From Alphaproteobacteria bacterium (GTDB lineage: Bacteria > Pseudomonadota > Alphaproteobacteria > Oceanibaculales > Oceanibaculaceae): a stretch of DNA of 64,000 nt. The notes under the pieces are model-generated. The model saw only the letters and a program-made list of their open reading frames with translations. It had not been told where the DNA came from and did no database searches. Position numbers and translations under genes: made by a program. Of the stretch, positions 49,048 through 58,272 are shown in pieces. Where the stretch lies: assembly GCA_018823745.1 (NCBI GenBank), contig JAHJHR010000008.1:1-64000 (forward strand), written 5' to 3'. Positions within the stretch are counted from its first letter, which is position 1. The number at the start of each line of letters is the position of its first letter.

Positions 49048-50892
49048 ATGGTGATGCGCGACAGCCCTTCCCTAGAAAGCGAAGCGACGAGCCTGCCGGA
49101 AGCCGGGCGCCGGCTGCGGCCGCTGCGCAATCTTCTGCGCTTCCTGCGGCCGTACAGAAAGCAGATCGCCGGTGCCATCGTGGCGCTGATCATCGCCGCC
49201 ACGACGGTGCTGGGGCTGGGCATGGGCCTGCGCTATCTGGTCGATGGCGCCTTCGGCAGCGGCAATCCCGATCTGCTGGACCAGGCGGTGATCGTGCTGC
49301 TCGGTGTGGTCTTCGTGCTGGCCGGTGCCAGCTATGCCCGATTCTATCTGGTTTCCTGGATCGGCGAGCGTGTGGTGGCGGATATCCGCAAGGCCGTGTT
49401 CGACCACGTTCTGACGCTCAGCCCCGGATTCTTCGAGACGACGCGCACCGGTGAAATCCTGTCGCGGCTAACCACGGATACGACGCTGATCCAGGTCGTC
49501 GTCGGTTCCTCCGCCTCGGTTGCGCTGCGCAATTTCCTGCTGTTCATCGGTGGCAGCGTCATGCTGCTGGTCACCAGCCCGACTTTGACCGGGCTGGTGT
49601 TTCTGGTCGTGCCGCTGGTTGTCGCGCCGATCCTGATCTATGGCCGGCGGGTGCGGCGGCTGTCACGCGACAGTCAGGACCGCCTTGCCGATGTCGGCGT
49701 CTATATCGAGGAAAGCCTGAACGCCATCCGCACCGTCCAGGCCTTTACGCATGAACCGGTGGACCGCACCCGCTTCGGTGACCGGGTGGAGGATGCCTTC
49801 GCCACCTCGGTGCGCCGGATTTCCGCGCGGGCGATGCTGACCGCCACGGTGATCGTGCTGGTGTTCAGCGCGGTCAGCGCCATCCTGTGGCTGGGCGGGC
49901 GCAATGTGCTGGACGGCACGATGAGTGCGGGCGATCTGTCCGCCTTCGTCTTCTACGCTGTTGTCGTGGCCGGCGCTGTCGGCGCCATTTCCGAGGTGGT
50001 GGGCGATCTGCAGCGCGCCTCGGGCGCCACGGAGCGGCTGATGGATCTGCTGGCGATTGCCTCGCCGGTCGTCGCCCCGACGCTGCCGGTGGCCCTGCCG
50101 GAGCCGGCCGAGGGGCGTGTCGAGTTCGACCGCGTGCGCTTCCGCTATCCGGCCCGGCCGGACCGTCCGGCGCTGGAGGATTTCTCGCTATCCGTAAAGC
50201 CGGGCGAGAAGATCGCCCTTGTTGGCCCGTCCGGGGCAGGCAAGACCACGGTGTTTCAGCTGCTGCTGCGTTTCTACGATCCCGAATCGGGCGCTGTGCG
50301 GGTGGATGGCATCGATGTGCGCCAGGCGGCCCCGGCCACGCTGCGCGGGCGGATCGGCCTGGTCCCGCAGGAGCCGGTGATCTTCTCCGCCAATGCCTGG
50401 GAGAATATCCGCTATGGCCGGCCCGACGCCACCGATGCCGAGGTGCGGGCAGCGGCAGAGGCGGCAGCGGCAGATGATTTCCTCGACCGCCTGCCGGAAG
50501 GCTTCGCCACCTTCCTGGGCGAAAAGGGCGTGCGGCTGTCGGGCGGGCAGCGCCAGCGGCTGGCGATTGCCCGCGCCATCCTGCGCAACCCGGCCGTGCT
50601 GCTGCTGGACGAGGCGACCAGTGCGCTGGATGCGGAGAGCGAGCGCGCCGTGCAGACAGCGCTGGACCGGCTGATGGTCGGGCGGACTACGCTGGTCATC
50701 GCCCACCGGCTTGCCACCGTACTGAAGGCCGACCGGATAATCGTGCTCGACCAGGGCCGGGTCGTCGCCACCGGCACCCATGCGGAGCTGAGCCGCCAGG
50801 GCGGTCTCTATGCCCGCCTCGCGGCCCTGCAATTTGACCAGGCGGCGGATGCGCTGGCCGGAATCGGCGACGGCGCCATCAGCCGGGGTTGA
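49048..50892 (+). CDS. ABC exporter, fused membrane and ATPase domains (MsbA-like)
   Basis: A 614-residue half-transporter. Six membrane segments lie in residues 35-310, starting with IVALIIAATTVLGLGMGL. The ATPase half has Walker A GPSGAGKTT near 393, signature LSGGQRQRLAIARAI near 503, Walker B VLLLDEATSALD and a switch His (IAHRL). It dimerises to export lipids, peptides or drugs. The length and domain order resemble MsbA and related multidrug exporters; the substrate is unknown. It stands alone between rpmE and the stress protein gene. Confidence 0.88.
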   Translation: MVMRDSPSLESEATSLPEAGRRLRPLRNLLRFLRPYRKQIAGAIVALIIAATTVLGLGMGLRYLVDGAFGSGNPDLLDQAVIVLLGVVFVLAGASYARFYLVSWIGERVVADIRKAVFDHVLTLSPGFFETTRTGEILSRLTTDTTLIQVVVGSSASVALRNFLLFIGGSVMLLVTSPTLTGLVFLVVPLVVAPILIYGRRVRRLSRDSQDRLADVGVYIEESLNAIRTVQAFTHEPVDRTRFGDRVEDAFATSVRRISARAMLTATVIVLVFSAVSAILWLGGRNVLDGTMSAGDLSAFVFYAVVVAGAVGAISEVVGDLQRASGATERLMDLLAIASPVVAPTLPVALPEPAEGRVEFDRVRFRYPARPDRPALEDFSLSVKPGEKIALVGPSGAGKTTVFQLLLRFYDPESGAVRVDGIDVRQAAPATLRGRIGLVPQEPVIFSANAWENIRYGRPDATDAEVRAAAEAAAADDFLDRLPEGFATFLGEKGVRLSGGQRQRLAIARAILRNPAVLLLDEATSALDAESERAVQTALDRLMVGRTTLVIAHRLATVLKADRIIVLDQGRVVATGTHAELSRQGGLYARLAALQFDQAADALAGIGDGAISRG

Positions 50893-50965
50893 TCTGTATC
50901 AAGGCGGGGTTGACCGCACTGGCCTATGCAGGATGAGGGAGACCCTCTCGCAGAAAGGCAGTGTC

Positions 50966-51787
50966 ATGAGTATCAAGACAATCCTGGTCCCGATCACCCA
51001 TCCGGAGGAAGCATCCCGGGTGCTGGCCGTGGCAACCGAGCTGGCCGCATCCCTGGACGCCCATGTCACGGGCATGGCCGTGCGGCGCCAGGTCATGCTG
51101 CCGGTCTATTCGATGGGGGCCATCCCCGATGTCATCCTGACGCAGTTCGAGAAAGATGAGGATGACCGCCTGGCGGGTCTGCGCACGGCCTTTGACAAGG
51201 CGATTGCGGCGGCCGGCTGGCAGGCGCGCAGCGACTGGCAGATCTATGGCGGGCCGCTGGCGCAGGCCGTTGCCGAGGCCGGGCATTATGCCGATCTGGT
51301 CGTGCTGGGCCAGCCGGACGGCGCGACAGCCCCGGATGATATCGCGATGCTGCCCGGCGATCTGGTGATGAGTGCCTCGGCGCCGGTGCTGATGGTGCCG
51401 CAGATTGGCTGTAAATCCCTTATGGGCGGCGAAGCCCTGATCGGCTGGCATGGCGGGCGCGAGATTGCGCGGGCCGTGCGTGATGCCCTGCCGCTTCTGG
51501 CGCTGATGGGCAAGACCACGCTGGTGACCATCGGCGGCGATGCGGCGGAAGCCGGCGAACCGGCGGCCACCTATCTCGCCCGTCACGGGTTGGACGTGTC
51601 GCTGCAGCGTGAACCAGCGACCGATCTTGACCCGGCGGACATCCTGCTCAATCTGGGCGCGGAGCGGGACGCCCGGCTGATCGTTCTGGGCGCCTATGGC
51701 CATTCGCGGCTGCGGCAATTCGTGCTGGGCGGCACCACTAGCCAGATGCTGAAACACATGACAGTGCCCGTTCTTCTGTCGCGCTGA
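50966..51787 (+). CDS. Tandem universal stress protein
   Basis: A 273-residue cytosolic protein with two USP domains in tandem. The first begins SIKTILVPITHPEEASRVLA; the second ends with the ATP-binding motif GAYGHSRLRQFVLGGTTSQM (G-2X-G-9X-G(S/T) type). The first domain lacks a full nucleotide motif, so only the second probably binds ATP. ATG 50966 is chosen since the open frame to 50810 lies in the ABC gene. Role in general stress survival is inferred from the family. Confidence 0.87.
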   Translation: MSIKTILVPITHPEEASRVLAVATELAASLDAHVTGMAVRRQVMLPVYSMGAIPDVILTQFEKDEDDRLAGLRTAFDKAIAAAGWQARSDWQIYGGPLAQAVAEAGHYADLVVLGQPDGATAPDDIAMLPGDLVMSASAPVLMVPQIGCKSLMGGEALIGWHGGREIARAVRDALPLLALMGKTTLVTIGGDAAEAGEPAATYLARHGLDVSLQREPATDLDPADILLNLGAERDARLIVLGAYGHSRLRQFVLGGTTSQMLKHMTVPVLLSR

Positions 51788-51810
51788 GACACCGAAATAG
51801 GTCAAATAGG

Positions 51811-51869
51811 TTGACATATAGGCGCCAAGAGTGCATTTGTGCGGTGCCGCATAAACGGCCCTTGGCGCC
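51811..51869 (+). other. Structured leader upstream of the DEAD-box helicase
   Basis: GGCGCCAAG (51821-51829) pairs perfectly with CTTGGCGCC (51861-51869), with a small inner stem (TGCG/CGCA). TTGACA at 51811-51816 could be a -35, although no good -10 follows. The gap from the stress gene to the helicase start is 253 bp, so a long structured leader is possible, as in cold-induced helicase genes. Confidence 0.45.
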
Positions 51870-52040
51870 CTGACCGCGTGAACGCTGCTCTTTTCGGGCA
51901 ATCGGTACTGTCGCGCGCCGCTGATATCATTGATCGCCCAGGCCACGCGGGGCGTCCCCGAAATGCCCGCGATGGTATGACGCCAGACCGACCTGAGTCG
52001 GCCAGCCGCTGTCTGCGGGCCTTGCGCGAAAGTTTCCATT

Positions 52041-53552
52041 TTGACAAAATTTACCGATCTCGGCCTCTCTGCGCCGCTTCTTCAAGCTGTGACCGCAGAA
52101 GGCTATGACACCCCGACCCCGATTCAGGCCCAGGCGATCACGCCGGTCATGCAGGGCCGCGACCTGCTGGGCATCGCCCAGACGGGCACCGGCAAGACTG
52201 CCGCCTTCGCCCTGCCGATCCTGCATCGGCTGACCGCCGAGGGTAACCACATCAAGACGCCGCGCGGCTCCTGCCGCGTTCTGGTCCTCAGCCCGACGCG
52301 CGAACTGGCCAGCCAGATCGCTGAGAGCTTCCGGGTCTATGGCAAGTTCCTCAACCTGTCCGTCGCGACGGTGTTCGGTGGCGTGTCCGCCGGCCCGCAA
52401 ATCAAGGCGCTGCAGCGCGGTGTTGATATCGTCGTCGCCACGCCGGGCCGCCTGATCGATCATCTGCAGAGCCGCAGCGTGCGTCTCGACCAGGTCGAGA
52501 TCTTCGTCCTCGACGAGGCCGACCAGATGCTCGACATGGGCTTCATCCTGCCGATCCGCCGCATCGTGAAGACGCTGTCGGCGAAGCGCCAGAACCTGTT
52601 CTTCTCGGCCACCATGCCGCGTGAGATTGAAGGCCTGGCCGGCGAATTGCTGGTTGATCCGGTGAAGGTCGCCGTCACCCCGGTTGCCTCCACGGCCGAG
52701 CGTGTGGCCCAGCAGGTCATCTTCGTGCCGGCCGGCCTGAAGCGTGCCTTGCTGGCCGATCTTCTGACCGACCAGCAGATGGGCTTCGGCCGCACCCTGG
52801 TATTCAGCCGGACCAAGCATGGCGCGGACAAGATCGTCCGCTCCCTGGAAGCCGCCGGCATCGTCTCCGCCGCGATCCATGGCAACAAGTCGCAGGCCCA
52901 GCGCGAGCGTGCACTTGCCGCCTTCCGTGACGGCGCCTGCAAGGTGCTGATCGCCACCGACATTGCCGCCCGCGGCATCGATGTCGACGGTGTCACGCAT
53001 GTCATCAATTTCGACCTGCCGAACATCCCGGAAAGCTATGTCCACCGTATCGGCCGCACCGCGCGCGCCGGGGCGAACGGCATGGCGATCTCGTTCTGTG
53101 ACCGCGAGGAGCGGTCCTTCCTGCGCGACATCGAAAAGCTGATCCGCCAGAAGGTGCCTGAGCTGCAGCGCGCCCTGCCGGAAGGCGCCGTCGCGACGCC
53201 GGAGGAGCCCCGCGAGGAGCGCCGTGGTCGTCCGCAGGGTCGGCCCCAGAACCGCTCGGACAATAATCGTCCGTCCAACCGCCCCGCCCAGGGCCGGCCG
53301 CAGGGCCAGCGCAATGGCAATGGCAATGGCAATGGCGGGCAGCGCCAGGACAGCCAGCGTCAGACTCGCCCGGCTGAAGGCGGTGACGAGTCGATGGGTG
53401 GTCTCGGTTTCATGAAGCGTCCCGATGGCGGCCAGAAGCCGCAGGGCGCGAAGCCGGCCAGCAACGCCAACCGTCCGGCCGAGCGCTCGGGTGAGCGCAC
53501 CGGCGAACGTACAGGCGGCGATCGTCCGTGGCGGGCCCGCAAGGCCAGCTGA
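52041..53552 (+). CDS. DEAD-box ATP-dependent RNA helicase (RhlE-like)
   Basis: A 503-residue RNA helicase. The Q motif is at about residues 5-28 (FTDLGLS, then TPIQ), Walker A AQTGTGKT near 44-51, PTRELASQI, DEAD near 158-161, SAT, and the late motif HRIGRTARAG near 334. The basic C-terminal tail of about 130 residues (from 375) is rich in Arg, Gln, Gly and Asn and probably binds RNA. Start is TTG 52041, giving the N-terminus TKFTDLGLS as in related proteins. It remodels RNA structure in ribosome assembly or decay. Confidence 0.92.
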   Translation: MTKFTDLGLSAPLLQAVTAEGYDTPTPIQAQAITPVMQGRDLLGIAQTGTGKTAAFALPILHRLTAEGNHIKTPRGSCRVLVLSPTRELASQIAESFRVYGKFLNLSVATVFGGVSAGPQIKALQRGVDIVVATPGRLIDHLQSRSVRLDQVEIFVLDEADQMLDMGFILPIRRIVKTLSAKRQNLFFSATMPREIEGLAGELLVDPVKVAVTPVASTAERVAQQVIFVPAGLKRALLADLLTDQQMGFGRTLVFSRTKHGADKIVRSLEAAGIVSAAIHGNKSQAQRERALAAFRDGACKVLIATDIAARGIDVDGVTHVINFDLPNIPESYVHRIGRTARAGANGMAISFCDREERSFLRDIEKLIRQKVPELQRALPEGAVATPEEPREERRGRPQGRPQNRSDNNRPSNRPAQGRPQGQRNGNGNGNGGQRQDSQRQTRPAEGGDESMGGLGFMKRPDGGQKPQGAKPASNANRPAERSGERTGERTGGDRPWRARKAS

Positions 53553-53573
53553 CCGACCGCTTACCAAGCTCTG

Positions 53574-53607
53574 AAAAAGGCCCGGCGATTTCGCCGGGCC
53601 TTTTTTC
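53574..53607. terminator. Bidirectional terminator after the helicase gene
   Basis: GGCCCGGC (53579-53586) pairs with GCCGGGCC (53593-53600), followed by TTTTTT and preceded by AAAAA. It serves the helicase gene and the convergent MotB-like gene. Confidence 0.9.
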
Positions 53608-53617
53608 TGTGCGCCTT

Positions 53618-55048
53618 TTAGCGCGCCGTCAGTTTCAGTTCGATGCGGCGATTCTGCTGGCGGCCGGCCTCGGTCTGGTTGCTGGTGATCGGGCGGTTAT
53701 CGGCATAGCCGGCGGCGGCCAGACGGTTGGCGGGTACTCCAGCCGCCATCAGCTGGCGCACAACCGAGATGGCGCGGGCCGCCGACAATTCCCAGTTCGA
53801 GGGGAATTGCGCGGTGGCAATCGGCACATTGTCGGTATGGCCTTCAACCTGCAGCACCCAGTCGATATCGGGCGGAATCTGGCGGCCGATCTCCTGCAGC
53901 AGGGCAGCCAGCTGGTTCAACTGTTCCTGCCCGCCCTGGGCCAGGGCTGCGGCACCGGAATCGAAGAATACCTCTGACTGGAAGATGAAGCGGTCGCCGA
54001 CGATGCGCACATTCTTGCGGTCCTCCAGCAAGGCGCGCAGCCGGCCGAAGAATTCCGAGCGATAGCGCGCCAGTTCCTCGACCTTGCTGGCCAGCGCCAG
54101 ATTCAGGCGGCGGCCGAGATCGACGATCTGCGCATCCTGCTCCTTCGATTTGGCCTCGGAGACGTCAAGCGCCTCGCTGATCCGCGCCAGTTGCTGGCGC
54201 AGCGCCAGAAGCTGCTGGTTCAGCAGGGCGATCTGGTCCTGCTGCTGGGCGCTCAGCTTCTCCTCGTTTTCCAGCGCCCCGCGCAGCCGGCTGATCTGGA
54301 CATCCTTGGTCTCGATATCCTTCTGCGCCAGGGCCGTGCGTTCTTCCGTGGTGCTGAGGCGGGCCTCCAGCTCCTTGCTGCGGTCGCGCGCGGCGGTCAG
54401 CTCGGCGAGCAGCGCTTCGATGCGCTTTTCCTTCTCGGCGGCATCCATCTGGGCCTGTTCGGCAGTGCTGGCGACGGCGGCCAGCTGTGTCACGCGGCTC
54501 TCCAGCTCCTCGCGCAGCTGGCGCAGTGTGGCGATGTCGCGGTTCAGTCGCTCCAGATCGCGCAGCTGCGCCTCGATGGTGGCGCGGTCGGCCTGGATCA
54601 CCGTATAGGCGTCGGCCAGCTCCGCCGAGGCGCGGTCACGGCTGGCTTCTGCGCCGTCCAGCTTGCTCTCGGCGCTCTCCAGATCGGCCAGCGCCGTGGC
54701 CAGGCGGCTTTGCAGCGTCTCGCGCTGGTTCTCGACCTGGCTGATGCGGACGGTCAGCTCGTCGCGCGTGGCGATGGAGCCCTGCAGCTCGGCCGAGATC
54801 TGCGCAATGTTCAGCCGCAGATCGGCATTCGTCTCGCGCTCCAGCGACAAGAGGTCGGTCAGCTCGACAATCTGGCGTTCCAGCCGCAGCAGCGCCTGCT
54901 CGCGCCCGGACAGGGTCTGCGTCAGATAGAACTGGGCGACGATGAAGACCATCAGCAGGAACAGGATGACGGCCAGCAAGGCCCCCAGCGCATCGACGAA
55001 GCCGGGCCAGATGTCGAGATGACGACGCTGGCGGCGGGCGGTGCTCAT
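53618..55048 (-). CDS. MotB/OmpA-like peptidoglycan-binding stator protein
   Basis: A 476-residue protein. A single N-terminal membrane helix (ALGALLAVILFLLMVFIVAQ) is preceded by an Asp (D19, FVDALGALL) at the position of the proton-binding Asp of MotB. Residues 50-320 form a very long coiled coil, and the C-terminal OmpA-like domain (LQVEGHTDNVPIATAQFPSN) binds peptidoglycan. It overlaps the MotA-like gene by 4 bp. The pair forms a proton-driven channel, but with a coiled-coil arm much longer than in flagellar MotB. Confidence 0.85.
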   Translation of the reverse strand: MSTARRQRRHLDIWPGFVDALGALLAVILFLLMVFIVAQFYLTQTLSGREQALLRLERQIVELTDLLSLERETNADLRLNIAQISAELQGSIATRDELTVRISQVENQRETLQSRLATALADLESAESKLDGAEASRDRASAELADAYTVIQADRATIEAQLRDLERLNRDIATLRQLREELESRVTQLAAVASTAEQAQMDAAEKEKRIEALLAELTAARDRSKELEARLSTTEERTALAQKDIETKDVQISRLRGALENEEKLSAQQQDQIALLNQQLLALRQQLARISEALDVSEAKSKEQDAQIVDLGRRLNLALASKVEELARYRSEFFGRLRALLEDRKNVRIVGDRFIFQSEVFFDSGAAALAQGGQEQLNQLAALLQEIGRQIPPDIDWVLQVEGHTDNVPIATAQFPSNWELSAARAISVVRQLMAAGVPANRLAAAGYADNRPITSNQTEAGRQQNRRIELKLTAR

Positions 55049-56178
55049 CTCTGGCTTTCTTCCGCGATGGCGGCGATGGTGCGGGCCAGCAGACGGATTT
55101 CGCTGCGGATTTCCTCAATGGCCTGGTTGCGGCCGCTGGAGGTCTCCTCCAGCAGGCGGGCGAGATACAGCTCCATGTTGCGGATATGGGCGCGGGTCTG
55201 CTCGTCGGTGCCGAAGCCGGAGCCTTCGGCCAGACGGACCAGCACCTGGCGCAGCTCCATCTGCCCCTCGGCAATCTTCTGCATCAGCGATTGCTCGACG
55301 CGCATCTGGTCGGTCAGCATGCTGAGCTTCTCGGTCAGCGCGCCCAGATTGTTATTGGCGCTGCGCCGGCTTTCCTCGCCGCGCTCGATGGTGCGCTGCA
55401 GCCTGTCGATGGTGTCGGCGGTCTGCTCCAGCAGGGCCTGCACATAGACCGGCATCGAGGTCTCGCCCTCGGTCACCGGGCTGGCGCTGCCCAGCCGCGT
55501 CAGGCTGGACAGCCAGTCTTCCAGATCGTTGAAGAACCGGTTCTGCGCCTGCCCGGCCTGGAGATCGAGAAAGCCCAGGATCAGCGAGCCGCTCAACCCG
55601 AACAGCGAGGAGCTGAAGGCGGTGCCCATGCCGGCCAGTGGCGATTCAAGGTTGGACTGCAATTCCTGGAACACCGTGCCCAGATCGCCACCGGCGAAGG
55701 ACAGGTTGGAAATCACCCGGCTGACTGCGTCGATGGTCTGGATCAGGCCCCAGAAGGTGCCCAGCAGACCCAGGAAGATCAGCAGGCCGACCAGATAGCG
55801 CGACAGATCGCGCGATTCGTCGAGCCGCGAGCTGATGCCATCGAGCAGCGAGCGCAGGGTCATCGCCGACAGGCTGATGCGGCCCTGGCGCTCCTGCAGC
55901 AGCGTGGCGATCGGGCCCAGCAGGCGGGGCTGGCGCTGTACCGTGGTGGCAGCACCGCCGCGGCGGTAGGAATCGACCCAGGCGGCCTCCGGCCCGAGCA
56001 TCAGCACCTGGCGGAAGATATAGACGATGCCCAGCAGCAGCACGGCGATGATCATGCCGTTCAGGATCGGGCTGGTCATGAAGGCCGTGCGCAGGGTGGG
56101 GAACAGCAGCGCCGCCGCAACCGCCACCGCGACAAGGAAAACCACCATGCGGGTGAGGAAACGTTTCGGCGTGCTCAT
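55045..56178 (-). CDS. MotA/TolQ/ExbB-type proton channel protein
   Basis: A 377-residue membrane protein with four hydrophobic segments: about residues 11-30 and 38-57, then YLVGLLIFLGLLGTFWGLI near 128-146 and LFGLSGSLILGFLDL near 192-206. LGLLGTFWGLI is the MotA/ExbB core motif. A helical cytosolic tail of about 160 residues follows. Together with the MotB-like product it would use proton flow to do mechanical work in the envelope. Its neighbours encode no flagellar rotor or TonB proteins. Confidence 0.83.
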   Translation of the reverse strand: MSTPKRFLTRMVVFLVAVAVAAALLFPTLRTAFMTSPILNGMIIAVLLLGIVYIFRQVLMLGPEAAWVDSYRRGGAATTVQRQPRLLGPIATLLQERQGRISLSAMTLRSLLDGISSRLDESRDLSRYLVGLLIFLGLLGTFWGLIQTIDAVSRVISNLSFAGGDLGTVFQELQSNLESPLAGMGTAFSSSLFGLSGSLILGFLDLQAGQAQNRFFNDLEDWLSSLTRLGSASPVTEGETSMPVYVQALLEQTADTIDRLQRTIERGEESRRSANNNLGALTEKLSMLTDQMRVEQSLMQKIAEGQMELRQVLVRLAEGSGFGTDEQTRAHIRNMELYLARLLEETSSGRNQAIEEIRSEIRLLARTIAAIAEESQR

Positions 56179-56257
56179 CAGGCTCTGCCTTTGACTGCGA
56201 AACAGGGGAGGAACGGCGCTAGGTCGGCGCCGGGACTAACGACCGACGCCATATCAC

Positions 56258-57283
56258 TCACCGGCCGATGACGCGCACATCGACACGGTCCGGGGAGCCG
56301 TCCTTGTTGGTATCGCCCAGCGCCCGCACATCCATGCGGGTGCTGCGGATGCCCTGGTCGATTAGATAGGACCGCACGGCCAGTGCCCGCGACAGCGAGA
56401 TGCGCCGTGCCTGGCTGCTCGACCCGCCATCGCCCGCGGCATAGGCCAGCAACTGCACCCGCAGCGCTTCGTCGGCCTTCAGCCGTTGCAGGGTGCCCGC
56501 CAGCTGGCTGCGGGCCTGATCGTTAAGATCGGTATTGCCGGCGGCAAAGGACAGGCTGAACCCGCCATCGACGGCCGCCGCAGCCCCGCCGGATCCGCTG
56601 CGCGGGGCAGGGGCGCCCGGTGGCGTCGTTGCGGGGGGCAGTGCGGCGGTGCGCTGCTGTTCGGTGCGGGCGGGCACCTGAGGGGCGGCCTTGGGGGCTA
56701 CCTGAGGGGTTGGCTGGGGCGCTGCCTTGGGGGCAGCAGCCGGCGGCGGCGTAACCGGTTCCGGCCGGGCCGGCGGCAGGGCAGCCGCCTTTGGTGCCGG
56801 AGCGGGTGCTGCCATGGGTGCGGGCGTCGCCACAGGCGCTGCAACCGGCGCCGGCGTCGCGATACGCGCGGGCGGTGCAACCGGCGCCATCGCGGCCGGA
56901 GCCGCAGGCTTCGGCGGTGCCGCCTGTACCGGAGCAGACTGCGCGCGGGTCATGGAGGCCGGCGGCGTCAGCTTGGGCGCGGCGGCGGCTGGTTTGCCGC
57001 GCATCGATGCCGGTGGCTTCAGCACGATGGGGCCGCTTTCCACCGGCGTCCGGGCGTTCGGCATCAGCAATTGCCGGCCGGTCTGGCCAAAGGGATTGTC
57101 GATCACATCCAGATTCACGGTCACGCCCGTGCCGTCATCGCCCCCGATGACAATCTGGGCCTGTGCTGCCTGGTCGCTGAAGGCAAGAATGCCGGCGAGC
57201 AGGCTGCCCGTCAGGACGGTGCTGTGGAATCGCCGGCGGGCGATGTTCGTGCGGCGCGTCGGCCGTATCTCGGCGGAAGCCAT
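56258..57283 (-). CDS. Ala/Pro-rich OmpA-family envelope protein
   Basis: A 341-residue protein with a signal peptide (RRRFHSTVLTGSLLAGILAF through AAQAQ), a long Ala/Pro-rich linker (about residues 85-230) and a C-terminal OmpA-like domain (SLSFAAGNTDLNDQARSQLA, LSRALAVRSYLIDQGIRSTR, VDVRVIGR). The linker could span the periplasm and the domain bind peptidoglycan. I start it at ATG 57283; upstream in-frame ATGs give no signal peptide near the terminus. It lies 79 bp upstream of the MotA-like gene on the same strand, so the three may work together. Confidence 0.75.
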   Translation of the reverse strand: MASAEIRPTRRTNIARRRFHSTVLTGSLLAGILAFSDQAAQAQIVIGGDDGTGVTVNLDVIDNPFGQTGRQLLMPNARTPVESGPIVLKPPASMRGKPAAAAPKLTPPASMTRAQSAPVQAAPPKPAAPAAMAPVAPPARIATPAPVAAPVATPAPMAAPAPAPKAAALPPARPEPVTPPPAAAPKAAPQPTPQVAPKAAPQVPARTEQQRTAALPPATTPPGAPAPRSGSGGAAAAVDGGFSLSFAAGNTDLNDQARSQLAGTLQRLKADEALRVQLLAYAAGDGGSSSQARRISLSRALAVRSYLIDQGIRSTRMDVRALGDTNKDGSPDRVDVRVIGR

Positions 57284-57353
57284 CCCTGCGCTAATCTCCC
57301 CTATTGGCACTGCTCTGCGCTTTGATGCCGTTGGGACCATATCGCAAGCAAAA

Positions 57354-57380
57354 AGGTCGGGCAACTCGCTTGCCCGACCT
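57354..57380 (-). terminator. Intrinsic terminator of the suhB gene
   Basis: AGGTCGGGCAA and TTGCCCGACCT form a perfect 11-bp stem with a CTCGC loop. Reading leftwards it is followed by TTTT, so it ends transcription of the inositol monophosphatase gene. Confidence 0.8.
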
Positions 57381-57413
57381 TATCTGTCCAAACGCAGGAG
57401 AGCGGCGGTATCT

Positions 57414-58223
57414 CTATGCCGCGCTGCGCAATATCTTGCCGAGATCGCCGAACAGGTCGCGGTTGGAGACCAGCACATCGCCGGTGGTCAGCGGATCGCC
57501 CTTGCCGTCGATGGTGCCGACCATGCCGCCGGCTTCCTTCACGATCAGCAGGCCGGCTGCGATATCCCAGGCGTTCAGCCCGTTTTCCCAATAGCCGTCA
57601 TAGCGCCCGGCAGCAACATAGGCGAGGTCGAGGGCCGCCGCGCCGAAACGCCGGATGCCGGAGGTGACCTTCATCACCGCCTCAAGCTGCTTCAGCGCCA
57701 CATCATGACCGGCCCGGCCGGCGAAGGGCAGGCCGGTGGCGATCAGCGAATCGACCAGATGGGTACGGCCGGAGACCCGCAGGCGGCGGTCGTTCAGGAA
57801 GGCGCCGACGCCCTTTTCCGCCCAGAACAGCTCGTCATGGACCGGTTCGTAGACCACGCCGGCGATGATCTCGCCATCCTTCTCGACGCCGATGGAAATG
57901 GCGAAATGCGGGATGCCGTGCAGGAAATTGGTGGTGCCGTCCAGCGGATCGACGATCCAGCGCCCTTCGGTCGGCTGGTCCTTGCCGGCCGGGGCAGCAC
58001 TGGCGCCGCTCTCTTCCATCAGGAAGTCGAAATTCGGCCGTGCCTTGCCCAGCTCCTGCTTCAGCACCTTCTCGGCCTTCAGATCGGCGGTGGAGACGAA
58101 ATCCGCCGTGCCCTTGCGCGAGACCTGCAATTGCTCGACCTCGCCGAAATCGCGGACCAGGCCGCGCGCCGCCTTATAGGCAGCGGCGACCATGACATTG
58201 ATGAGGGGCGAACGGACGGCCAT
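57414..58223 (-). CDS. suhB: Inositol-1-monophosphatase family phosphatase (SuhB)
   Basis: A 269-residue metal-dependent phosphatase. The metal-binding residues are in MEESGAS (Glu near residue 68), DPLDGTTNF near 90-98 and WDIAAG near 220. It hydrolyses inositol phosphates and similar sugar phosphates; E. coli SuhB also aids rRNA transcription. ATG 58223 starts the protein at the usual family position (AVRSPLINVMVAAA); the open frame to 58367 lies in the efp gene. Confidence 0.92.
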   Translation of the reverse strand: MAVRSPLINVMVAAAYKAARGLVRDFGEVEQLQVSRKGTADFVSTADLKAEKVLKQELGKARPNFDFLMEESGASAAPAGKDQPTEGRWIVDPLDGTTNFLHGIPHFAISIGVEKDGEIIAGVVYEPVHDELFWAEKGVGAFLNDRRLRVSGRTHLVDSLIATGLPFAGRAGHDVALKQLEAVMKVTSGIRRFGAAALDLAYVAAGRYDGYWENGLNAWDIAAGLLIVKEAGGMVGTIDGKGDPLTTGDVLVSNRDLFGDLGKILRSAA

Positions 58224-58272
58224 GATTTCCTGAAGTCTGAAACGGAAAGAGAAAAGGTGGGCGGCGGGGGGA

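Noticed and set aside
53618..57283. Zorya-type phage defence (ZorA/ZorB-like proteins)
   Set aside because: The two membrane proteins resemble ZorA and ZorB in layout, but no ZorC, ZorD helicase or ZorE nuclease is adjacent, and similar pairs are widespread in Alphaproteobacteria.
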